Assembly (NCBI GenBank): GCA_948585895.1
Contig: CAPBNZ010000004.1
Location: 1-9,286 of the forward strand
Source of the DNA: an uncultured Clostridia bacterium
GTDB lineage: Bacteria; Bacillota; Clostridia; TANB77; CAG-508
DNA: 9,286 nt
Direction: 5' to 3'
The notes under the pieces are model-generated. The model was not told the DNA's origin. It did no database searches and was given only the letters and a program-made list of their open reading frames with translations. This document shows positions 1-5,419 of the stretch, in pieces. Position 1 is the first letter of the stretch. The number at the start of each line of letters is the position of its first letter. The position numbers were made by a program, and so were the translations under genes.

Positions 1-711
1 TTGTTTTTTATAATCAATATTTGCTAATTTTGCTTGCTTACACAAGTCTTTTGTTTGAATTTTATATTGTTTTCCATCTTTTATTGTGTAAGTGCCACAT
101 TGTCTAAATTCAAAATCTACATTTTTTCTTATACATTGCTCTCTAATATCTAATACCCATTCATAATTAAGTGGTCTAGCATTTATATCTGATTCTCCAC
201 CAACAACTACTAATTCAATATTATCTAGATATTTTTCTATATCTATCTTCTTTAATAATGGTTGAGCAGTAATACATTTATGTTTTATTGGTAACTCTTT
301 AAATATAGATAATTTGTAGTCAGCATTCTTTTGATTTTCTATAGTACAACATACAACAACATTATCATATCCATCATTCCAATCATCTGGAATACATTTC
401 ATAAATCTATCAATTCTTTTTGTTAAAAATAGAAAAGTACAATCTTGTCTTTCTTTAATCATCTTCCAACAGTCATTTCTCCATTCATCAGCTTCTTCAA
501 TTAAAAAATCAGTTGAAAAACATAAATAAACAAGTCCAGACTTCATTTTATAATTTCCATTTTTTAATTTCTCTATTGGTTTTTCAAAATCTTTTGTCTT
601 TATAATTTCATTCGTATTTATATTTCTTTTTGAATCGCCTTTATGAATATAGCAATGTAAACAGCCATCACTACATTTTTTACAACCTCTCCAAGCATTC
701 CACATTGCCAT
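1..711 (-). CDS. DUF5131 / phage Gp37-Gp68 family protein (radical-SAM-like), 3' end outside window
   Basis: The open frame gives 237 residues without a stop and runs off the window, so the C-terminus is missing, although the family is about this long and the end must be near. Residues 10-21 hold a cysteine cluster (C10, C13, C17, C20-Y21). C13-x3-C17-x2-C20 has the CX3CX2C spacing of radical SAM [4Fe-4S] sites, and C10-x6-C17 matches the usual DUF5131 pattern. Other family landmarks are LTKR (96-99), QPLL (150-153), VVVGGES...ARP (168-180) and a late FRQCG (202-206). The family is known from phages and mobile elements; its reaction is not established, and radical SAM chemistry is inferred from the cysteines. 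The start is the ATG at 711, nine bases after an AGGAG site. It lies 27 nt downstream of the broken flavodoxin gene and probably shares its promoter at 1237-1265. Family assignment is firm; function is not. Confidence 0.85.
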   Translation of the reverse strand, partial: MAMWNAWRGCKKCSDGCLHCYIHKGDSKRNINTNEIIKTKDFEKPIEKLKNGNYKMKSGLVYLCFSTDFLIEEADEWRNDCWKMIKERQDCTFLFLTKRIDRFMKCIPDDWNDGYDNVVVCCTIENQKNADYKLSIFKELPIKHKCITAQPLLKKIDIEKYLDNIELVVVGGESDINARPLNYEWVLDIREQCIRKNVDFEFRQCGTYTIKDGKQYKIQTKDLCKQAKLANIDYKKQ

Positions 712-720
712 ATAATTACA

Positions 721-725
721 CTCCT
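721..725 (-). promoter_or_regulatory. Ribosome binding site of the DUF5131 gene
   Basis: The minus strand reads AGGAG nine bases before the ATG at 711. It supports that start over the in-frame ATG at 705 and shows the gene can be translated independently of the broken reading frame upstream. Confidence 0.7.
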
Positions 726-738
726 ATATTATAATTTA

Positions 739-1196
739 TTAGTAATCTAATAGCTTTATTTCTTTGTTTTTATCTGTATTCTTGGTTACCATCTTTGTAA
801 TAAATTTGTCAAAACCTTTTTGTTTTTGTAAATCCATTTCTCCTCCAAAAGTGTCATAAATAATTACATTATCTAACAAATCTTTTGGAATATTTCGTTC
901 ATAATAACTTTTCCAATTTTCATTAAAGCCACAACAAATAAAATATGCTATTTTTTTGATTTCAAAGTTTCCATATTACTAATCAAAAATTTCTTTATTT
1001 TTTTGTCTATCATTCCTATTCTAATGGGAGTACCTATAACAATTAAATCATATCTATTTATATCTTTCATTTTGATTTAATATATTTACCATTTTAGAAT
1101 TTTTAACTGTCTATTTATTTGACTTCTACTGATATATTCTCATTATTTCGACTTTGATATATAATTAAATCTTTTAAATTTTCTATATTGTTCCAT
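739..1196 (-). pseudogene. Frameshifted flavodoxin-domain (HemG-like) protein remnant
   Basis: Three reading frames are needed to follow this gene. The middle piece (ATG at 1070 to a stop at 948-950) reads YDLIVIGTPIRIGMIDKKIKKFL, split here as YDLIVIGTPI and RIGMIDKKIKKFL, the core of flavodoxin domains. The last piece (about 960 to the TAA at 739-741) continues with AYFICCG, YDTFGGEMD and FDKFITKMV, and ends with LLDY, resembling the end of HemG-type protoporphyrinogen oxidase/flavodoxin proteins. A run of seven A residues (minus strand, plus-strand positions 951-957) sits where one extra A would join these two pieces. The 5' part (1196-1080) has a good start, ATG 1196 after GAGGTGAT, but the frame stops after 17 codons, and no clear FMN-binding N-terminal motif can be read. 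It is followed 27 nt later by the DUF5131 gene. Homopolymer sequencing error could explain one lesion, but not all of them. Confidence 0.65.
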
Positions 1197-1200
1197 ACTA

Positions 1201-1208
1201 ATCACCTC
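1201..1208 (-). promoter_or_regulatory. Ribosome binding site ahead of the flavodoxin remnant
   Basis: GAGGTGAT on the minus strand lies four bases before the ATG at 1196, close to the ideal anti-16S sequence. Only a 17-codon frame follows in the present sequence, so this marks the original start of the now broken gene, or a short leader peptide. Confidence 0.55.
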
Positions 1209-1232
1209 ATGTTTCTATTTTAGAACTATTGT

Positions 1233-1250
1233 TTGTATTTTATAATACAA
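1233..1250. promoter_or_regulatory. Palindromic operator candidate over the -10 box
   Basis: The minus strand reads TTGTATTATAAAATACAA: perfect seven-base arms TTGTATT and AATACAA around a four-base centre ATAA. It covers the -10 hexamer of the promoter at 1237-1265, the classic place for a dimeric helix-turn-helix repressor to block RNA polymerase. No regulator gene is visible in the window. AT-rich DNA produces such palindromes by chance more often than balanced DNA, so the call is tentative. Confidence 0.4.
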
Positions 1251-1265
1251 TAATTACTATGTCAA
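1237..1265 (-). promoter_or_regulatory. Sigma-A-type promoter for flavodoxin remnant and DUF5131 gene
   Basis: On the minus strand a perfect -35 box TTGACA (1260-1265) is followed by a 17-nt spacer and TAAAAT (1237-1242). An alternative -10, TATAAA, has a 15-nt spacer. The predicted start lies about 30-40 bases ahead of the ATG at 1196. It starts directly downstream of the dead recombinase (stop at 1281), so it would drive the flavodoxin remnant and the DUF5131 gene as one unit. The near-consensus sequence suggests high basal strength unless repressed. Confidence 0.6.
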
Positions 1266-1280
1266 TATTTTTACTTCAAT

Positions 1281-1735
1281 TTATGTAATATATTTTCTAT
1301 ATGAATTTTTAACGTTATTTTGATTTACCATTTCATATTGCATTGTTGTATCTGTTTTAATATGCCCTAATAACTTTTGTACTTGTTCAACTGGCATACC
1401 TTTATCAATAGCCATAGTTTCCCATTGTTCTTTTAAATTTATGTGGATGTACTTTGTTTATATTTTCTTCTCTTCCTAAATTTCTAATAGCAATTTCAAT
1501 TCCTGATATTCCTAATCTTTTGTAAGAGATACAAATAGTGCTTCATTATTGTCAGTTCTTGTTTCCAAATACTTTTATATATATTTTTTACTTTTAGCAC
1601 TAAAATAAACTTCTCTTTCACTATTACTTTTACCTATGTATTATTCTTTTGTGTTTCTTACTTTTTGGTTTGTTCTATCATTTCAATATTATAAAAAAAT
1701 GTATATAAATATTTGTTTTGTATTTTGGTCTTAAA
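1281..1735 (-). pseudogene. Tyrosine recombinase (phage/ICE integrase) C-terminal remnant
   Basis: Pieces in different frames read in order as a XerC/D-like catalytic domain: GKSNSEREVYFSAKSK, then KYLETRTDNNEALFVS, then RLGISGIEIAIRNLGREEN with HPHKFKRT, then MAIDKGMPVEQVQKLLGHIK and TDTTMQYEMV, ending KNSYRKYIT before the TAA at 1281-1283. The HxxR motif, the GH motif and the nucleophile tyrosine of TTMQY are still visible; the first catalytic arginine and the N-terminal domains are not. Lesions include in-frame stops at 1641-1643 and 1575-1577, a frameshift near 1515 followed by the stop at 1512-1514, and a one-base insertion near 1425. The number of independent lesions rules out a simple sequencing error. 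It marks a mobile element that once integrated here; the N-terminal half is missing or unrecognisable. Confidence 0.8.
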
Positions 1736-1738
1736 AAG

Positions 1739-1787
1739 CTCTATGAGATTGTATAAAACTCTATAAGGTTAGTATCTTATTAGTATC
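1739..1787. repeat. Two pairs of short direct repeats beside the recombinase remnant
   Basis: CTCTATGAG (1739-1747) and CTCTATAAG (1759-1767) repeat with a 20-bp period, differing at one base. TTAGTATC occurs at 1769-1776 and again at 1780-1787 with an 11-bp period, one helical turn. Such phased repeats are typical of recombinase or excisionase arm sites, and this stretch abuts the upstream end of the recombinase pseudogene. The link to recombination is inference; the repeats are short and the DNA is AT-rich. Confidence 0.3.
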
Positions 1788-1815
1788 ATTTTTTTAACTT
1801 TTCTAATACATGAAT

Positions 1816-1847
1816 GAAAGTAGTTGATATAACTATCAACTACTTTC
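1816..1847. terminator. 14-bp perfect hairpin at the end of the coiled-coil gene
   Basis: GAAAGTAGTTGATA (1816-1829) is exactly complementary to TATCAACTACTTTC (1834-1847) around a four-base loop. On the minus strand the first arm contains the last codons and the TGA stop of the coiled-coil gene (1836-1838). No U-tract follows on the minus strand, so a standard intrinsic terminator is not fully supported; on the plus strand a U-rich stretch follows after a few bases. It may act as a terminator, a 3' RNA-stability stem, or a relic of the junction with the decayed region. Confidence 0.45.
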
Positions 1848-2306
1848 TAATAATTTTTCTTCCAATTTCTCTTGTGCTAATTCAACTTTGCATAATCTTA
1901 GGTCAAATTCTTTATGTTCGATTCTATTTCTTTTTAGTTCTTCTAATATCTCATTACTTACTCTATCTTGTTTTCTGTTTTTTTCTTCCATATAAGTTAC
2001 TATATTTTGAAATTCTTCTGCTATTTCTTTACTCTGTTTGTCCATTTTCTTGTCTACTAATTCCAGTATTTCGGTTTTAGTCTTTTCTAACTTTTCATCC
2101 ATCACTGCAAATATGTCTTGTTTCATTTCTTGCATTTCACTACGTAACTCTTTTTTAGCTTCTTCCAACTCTTCTCTTACATCTTTTACTTCTTGTCTTA
2201 TGTCTTTTACTTCTTCTCTTACTTCCTTTACCTCTAACTTGATATCCTTTACTTCTGTTTTTATGCCTTTAATCTCTTCAAGAATAATCTCTAAAATCTT
2301 TTCCAT
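1836..2306 (-). CDS. Small heptad-repeat coiled-coil protein, function unknown
   Basis: A 156-residue, highly charged protein (rich in Glu and Lys) with no signal peptide or membrane segment. Residues 15-49 are five consecutive seven-residue repeats of the form [IV]-x-x-E-[VL]-[KE]-[DE], with hydrophobic residues at alternating spacings of four and three, a textbook long coiled coil. Helical, charged sequence continues to the end, with only one cysteine (residue 139). It is probably a cytoplasmic oligomer or scaffold; I do not recognise a named family. The ATG at 2306 is preferred over the in-frame ATG at 2399, because GGAGGTGA ends four bases before it and a perfect promoter (2328-2356) lies between the two. 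Its own promoter separates it from the polysaccharide genes upstream, and the stop lies within a hairpin at the edge of the decayed region. Confidence 0.75.
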   Translation of the reverse strand: MEKILEIILEEIKGIKTEVKDIKLEVKEVREEVKDIRQEVKDVREELEEAKKELRSEMQEMKQDIFAVMDEKLEKTKTEILELVDKKMDKQSKEIAEEFQNIVTYMEEKNRKQDRVSNEILEELKRNRIEHKEFDLRLCKVELAQEKLEEKLLESS

Positions 2307-2310
2307 TTTT

Positions 2311-2318
2311 TCACCTCC
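2311..2318 (-). promoter_or_regulatory. Ribosome binding site fixing the coiled-coil gene start
   Basis: GGAGGTGA on the minus strand, four bases before the ATG at 2306, is a full anti-Shine-Dalgarno match. The longer in-frame start at 2399 lies upstream of the promoter and would not be on its transcript. Confidence 0.75.
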
Positions 2319-2327
2319 GATAAAAAA

Positions 2328-2356
2328 ATTATACAATATCTCCATCGAGATGTCAA
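2328..2356 (-). promoter_or_regulatory. Perfect-consensus sigma-A-type promoter of the coiled-coil gene
   Basis: The minus strand has TTGACA (2351-2356), a 17-nt spacer and TATAAT (2328-2333), identical to the consensus at all twelve positions. The start of transcription would lie about 15 bases before the ATG at 2306, giving a very short leader. The spacer contains an inverted repeat, ATCTC-GATG-GAGAT, and a 12-bp palindrome abuts the -35 box upstream, both possible regulator sites. Such a strong promoter normally implies high expression or active repression. Confidence 0.75.
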
Positions 2357-2368
2357 TACTTATAAGTA
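2357..2368. promoter_or_regulatory. 12-bp perfect palindrome next to the -35 box
   Basis: TACTTATAAGTA is fully self-complementary and sits directly upstream of the -35 hexamer (2351-2356) of the coiled-coil gene promoter, a position suited to an activator or a repressor. It is AT-rich and could be a chance palindrome. Confidence 0.3.
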
Positions 2369-2398
2369 AAATTTTATTTATAGATTCGTTGCCTTTCA

Positions 2399-3331
2399 TT
2401 AAAAATTTATTTTTTTATCGATAATATATTCTGGTCTATTTCTAGTTTCATCATAAATTCTTGCTATATATTCTGAAATAATCCATATAGATAATAATTG
2501 TACTCCACTAAACAGAGTAATCGCTACCATAATAGAAGTCCAACCTGGCGTTAAACTGTTTAAATTAAATAAATAAGAAACAATAGAGTAAATTAAAATT
2601 CCAATCGACAAGATAATGGTTAATATTCCAAGTCCTCCCACCATTTTTAATGGTTTTGTTGAAAAACTAATTATACCATCTGAAGCTAATTTGCACATTT
2701 TTTTGAAAGGATATTTTGTTTTTCCTGCCTGTCTTTCTTGTCTTTCATATGGATATGCCTTTTGTTTGAATCCTACCCAGCTAAACAAACCTCTTAAAAA
2801 CTTGTTGTGTTCTGGTAAACTATTGATGACATCAATCACTTTCCTATCGACTAATCTAAAATCGCCTGTATCTTTTGGGATTTCTACATCTGATAGTACA
2901 TTTAATGTATGATAAAACATTTTGGCAGTTAACAGTTTAAAGGCAGATTCTCCTTTTCTTATTTTTCTTTGTCCATAAATCACTTCATTTCCCTTTTCCC
3001 ATAAAGTTAGCATTTCTGGTAATAATTCTGGTGGGTCTTGAAGATCTGCATCTATGATAACAATAGCATCACCTGTTACATATCGAATCCCTGCTGTCAC
3101 AGCTGCTTGATGTCCAAAATTTCTAGCTAAAGATAAAATTTTTACTTTCTTATTTTCTTGTGCCATTTCTTGTAATAGCTTTAACGTTTTATCTTTCGAT
3201 CCATCATTAATAAATATCATCTCATAGTCATATTCTTTGCATTCTTCTAATACTTCTTTTATTCTTAAATAAGAGGTCTTTACGACCTCTTCTTCATTAT
3301 ACATTGGGATAACAACTGATATTTTCTTCAT
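2399..3331 (-). CDS. GtrB/DPM1-like polyprenyl-phosphate glycosyltransferase (GT2)
   Basis: A 310-residue family 2 glycosyltransferase that probably transfers a sugar from a nucleotide donor to undecaprenyl phosphate on the inner face of the membrane. The GT-A domain starts at once with VVIPMYNEE (6-14). DGS at 43-45 and DADLQDP at 94-100 are the nucleotide and metal-binding acidic motifs, DTGDFRL (154-160) is the acceptor-side motif of the DPM1/GtrB group, and RQERQAGKTKYP (197-208) is the conserved basic segment before the membrane part. Two hydrophobic helices follow at about 231-254 and 264-286, as in GtrB, YkcC and CsbB. The length is normal. It lies 35 nt after the prs-like gene, with an AAAGGAA-type ribosome site, so the two are probably co-transcribed. 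The sugar cannot be told from sequence; no GtrA flippase or GtrC partner is in the window. Confidence 0.88.
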   Translation of the reverse strand: MKKISVVIPMYNEEEVVKTSYLRIKEVLEECKEYDYEMIFINDGSKDKTLKLLQEMAQENKKVKILSLARNFGHQAAVTAGIRYVTGDAIVIIDADLQDPPELLPEMLTLWEKGNEVIYGQRKIRKGESAFKLLTAKMFYHTLNVLSDVEIPKDTGDFRLVDRKVIDVINSLPEHNKFLRGLFSWVGFKQKAYPYERQERQAGKTKYPFKKMCKLASDGIISFSTKPLKMVGGLGILTIILSIGILIYSIVSYLFNLNSLTPGWTSIMVAITLFSGVQLLSIWIISEYIARIYDETRNRPEYIIDKKINF

Positions 3332-3366
3332 ATTAGCATCATTCCTTTCTAGTCCATAGACTTGGG

Positions 3367-4311
3367 TTATGTATTATAATATAGTTCTCCCAATGGTCTT
3401 TCTTCATTTAGCCTTTTAATTGCTTCTGCAAATAATGGTGCTATTGATAAAACAGTTATATTATCAATTCTTTTTTCTTCTGGTACTGGAATGGTATTGG
3501 TTACTACCATTTCTTTAATTCCTGAATTTTTAATTCTTTCAATTGCTGGACCTGATAGAACCCCATGTGTTCCTCCAGCATAGATAGCTTTTGCTCCAAA
3601 TTTTTGTAATACTTTTACAGTTTCCATCATGGAACCAGCTGTATCAATTTCATCATCAAATATGATAGCATTTTTATTGGTTACATCCCCAATAATTGTA
3701 CTAGCAATTGCTCTATCATCATTTCCTTCTCTTCTTTTATCTACTAAGGCAATTGGACAATTAAAAAATTGCGAATATTTATAAGCTTTCTTTGAGCTTC
3801 CAGCATCTGTTGCTACAATTACCATATCTTCTAATTTTTTTTCTTTAAAATAATCTTCTAATAAGTATTCTGCTGTTAATCGATCACAATTTATATTAAA
3901 ATAGGCTTGTATTGCTGGGTTGTGTAAGTCACAAGTTATCACTCTTGTTGCACCAGCAGCTTCTAAAATTTGTGCCATTAATTTTGCTGTTACTGGTACA
4001 CGAGGTTGGTCTTTTTTATCTGATCTAGAATATGGAAAGTATGGTAAAATTACATTTATGTTTTTAGCAGATGCTCTTTTTATTGCATCTATGGTTATTA
4101 ATAGTTCCATAATTCTTTCATTTACTGGTGGTTTTGTTGTTTGTACAATATAGACATCTTTTTGCCTTACTGTTTCTAAAACTTGTACAAAATTATTGTC
4201 ATTGGCAAATTTTTGATGGTTAATTTTTCCCATCTCTACTCCTAAACAATCACATATTTCTTTGGTAAATTCTTCTGCTGTTGGACATGCAAATATTTTA
4301 ATATTTTTCAT
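3367..4311 (-). CDS. prs: Ribose-phosphate pyrophosphokinase (PRPP synthase), divergent variant
   Basis: A full-length 314-residue PRPP synthase, which makes 5-phosphoribosyl diphosphate from ribose-5-phosphate and ATP in the cytoplasm. Conserved elements are NERIMELL.TIDAIKRASA (64-82), the metal-binding DLH (128-130), DKRR (191-194), the PRPP-binding loop DDEIDTAGS (219-227) and THGVLSGPA (248-256). Usual signatures are altered: FSDGE is replaced by FANDN (35-39), the RQDRK segment of the ATP loop reads RSDKK (96-100), and DDxxDT has Glu in the middle. This marks a divergent subfamily, probably with different allosteric control, rather than the housekeeping class I enzyme. The ATG at 4311 follows GGAAAGGAAG. 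The gene has its own promoter (4345-4373) and precedes the glycosyltransferase. It may be the only prs of the genome or a second copy serving envelope synthesis; the window cannot decide. Confidence 0.88.
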   Translation of the reverse strand: MKNIKIFACPTAEEFTKEICDCLGVEMGKINHQKFANDNNFVQVLETVRQKDVYIVQTTKPPVNERIMELLITIDAIKRASAKNINVILPYFPYSRSDKKDQPRVPVTAKLMAQILEAAGATRVITCDLHNPAIQAYFNINCDRLTAEYLLEDYFKEKKLEDMVIVATDAGSSKKAYKYSQFFNCPIALVDKRREGNDDRAIASTIIGDVTNKNAIIFDDEIDTAGSMMETVKVLQKFGAKAIYAGGTHGVLSGPAIERIKNSGIKEMVVTNTIPVPEEKRIDNITVLSIAPLFAEAIKRLNEERPLGELYYNT

Positions 4312-4344
4312 TTCTTCCTTTCCTTTCTCTCTTATTTCTACATT

Positions 4345-4373
4345 ATCATACCATAAAATACAAAAAAAGTGAA
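4345..4373 (-). promoter_or_regulatory. Promoter of the prs-glycosyltransferase unit
   Basis: The minus strand has TTCACT (4368-4373), a 17-nt spacer and TATGAT (4345-4350), continuing as TATGATAATG. The same ten bases with the same spacer occur in the rml promoter at 7801-7810. The -35 box lies within the weak hairpin at 4363-4382, so the end of the rml operon and the start of this unit overlap. Confidence 0.55.
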
Positions 4374-4382
4374 CTCTTTTTT
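4363..4382. terminator. Weak A/T-stem hairpin after rmlB
   Basis: AAAAAAG (4363-4369) pairs with CTTTTTT (4376-4382) around a six-base loop. On the minus strand it starts 19 bases after the rmlB stop and ends in a run of seven T residues, as in an intrinsic terminator, but the stem has a single G-C pair, so termination is probably partial and some rml transcripts may continue into prs. Confidence 0.4.
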
Positions 4383-4401
4383 GGACATAATACTATTTTC
4401 T

Positions 4402-5370
4402 CTATTTTAACCAATCTGGATTTTGCAAATACCAATCGATAGTTTTTATAATTCCATCTTCAAACTTGGTCTTTGGATACCATCCAAGCTCATTTTTAAT
4501 TTTTGTTGGATTTATTGCATAACGATAATCATGACCTTTTCTATCTGTAACATGTTCGATTAAATCTTCTGATTTTCCTAATCTTTGTAAAATCAATTTC
4601 ACAATTTCAATATTTCTTTTTTCATTATGCCCACCAATATTATATCTTTCTCCAGCAACTCCTTTATGGAATACTAAATCAATTGCTTCACAATGATCTT
4701 CAACATATAACCAATCTCTAATATTTAGACCTTCCCCATAAACAGGTAACTTTTCATCTTTTAAAGCCAATTTTATCATATGTGGAATTAATTTTTCGTT
4801 ATGCTGATATGGTCCATAATTATTGGAACAATTGGTTACATTAACATTCATTTTATAAGTCTCTTTGTAAGCTAAAGCAATTAAATCTGAGCTTGCTTTT
4901 GATGATGAATATGGGCTACTTGGATTAATTGGTGATGTTTCTGTAAAATATCCTTCTTCTCCTAAGGAACCATAAACCTCATCAGTAGAAATATGAACAA
5001 ATTTATTTTTACTTCCTTCTCCCCATATTTGTTTGGCTGTTTCTAATAACGTATGTGTTCCCATTACATTAGTTTGTGTAAAAACAAATGGATTTTTTAT
5101 ACTATTATCTACATGTGATTCTGCTGCGAAATGAATTACTCCATTAATTTCATATTGACTAAAAATTCGTTTCATTTCTTCAAAATCGCAAATGTCTGCT
5201 TGTACAAATGTTATTTTATCTTGTACTTTTTTTAAATTATCTCTATTTCCTGCATAAGTTAATTTATCTACTATTACTACCTTATATTCTGGATATTTAT
5301 TTACAAAATATTCAGCAAAATTTGCCCCAATAAATCCTGCTGCTCCCGTTACTAACACATTATTTTTCAT
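4402..5370 (-). CDS. rmlB: dTDP-glucose 4,6-dehydratase RmlB
   Basis: This cytoplasmic extended short-chain dehydrogenase/reductase converts dTDP-glucose to dTDP-4-keto-6-deoxyglucose, the second step of dTDP-L-rhamnose synthesis. The 322 residues start with the NAD-binding loop GAAGFIG (9-15). HFAAESHVDNS (80-90) is the typical RmlB segment, STDEVYG (128-134) carries the catalytic Asp130-Glu131 pair, and Y154-x3-K158 in YSSSKAS is the catalytic Tyr/Lys. NYGPYQHNEKLIPHMI (184-199) and DWLYVEDHCEAI further support RmlB over other sugar-nucleotide dehydratases. The ATG at 5370 follows AAGGGAG. It is the last gene of the rmlDACB operon, 49 nt after rmlC, and is followed by a weak terminator-like hairpin. 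Confidence 0.95.
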   Translation of the reverse strand: MKNNVLVTGAAGFIGANFAEYFVNKYPEYKVVIVDKLTYAGNRDNLKKVQDKITFVQADICDFEEMKRIFSQYEINGVIHFAAESHVDNSIKNPFVFTQTNVMGTHTLLETAKQIWGEGSKNKFVHISTDEVYGSLGEEGYFTETSPINPSSPYSSSKASSDLIALAYKETYKMNVNVTNCSNNYGPYQHNEKLIPHMIKLALKDEKLPVYGEGLNIRDWLYVEDHCEAIDLVFHKGVAGERYNIGGHNEKRNIEIVKLILQRLGKSEDLIEHVTDRKGHDYRYAINPTKIKNELGWYPKTKFEDGIIKTIDWYLQNPDWLK

Positions 5371-5419
5371 GTTCTTTCTCCCTTTCTATTTTTGATTTCA
5401 ATTACTACTTCCTAACCTC

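Noticed and set aside
740..1740. Frameshifts as mere sequencing errors
   Set aside because: Several independent stops and indels cluster here while all flanking genes are clean, which fits real decay better; only the lesion at the seven-base A-run (951-957) remains doubtful.
1739..1787. A firm attachment site
   Set aside because: The direct repeats are only 8-9 bases long and no second att copy or target gene such as a tRNA is present, so only a tentative repeat call is made.
2307..2399. N-terminal extension of the coiled-coil protein to the ATG at 2399
   Set aside because: The extension covers the consensus promoter and ribosome site, and the added residues are not coiled-coil-like; 2306 is the supported start.
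1814..2424. Plus-strand open frames across the coiled-coil gene
   Set aside because: They mirror the low-complexity heptad codons of the minus-strand gene, giving Ser/Phe/Leu-rich sequence without ribosome sites or recognisable domains.
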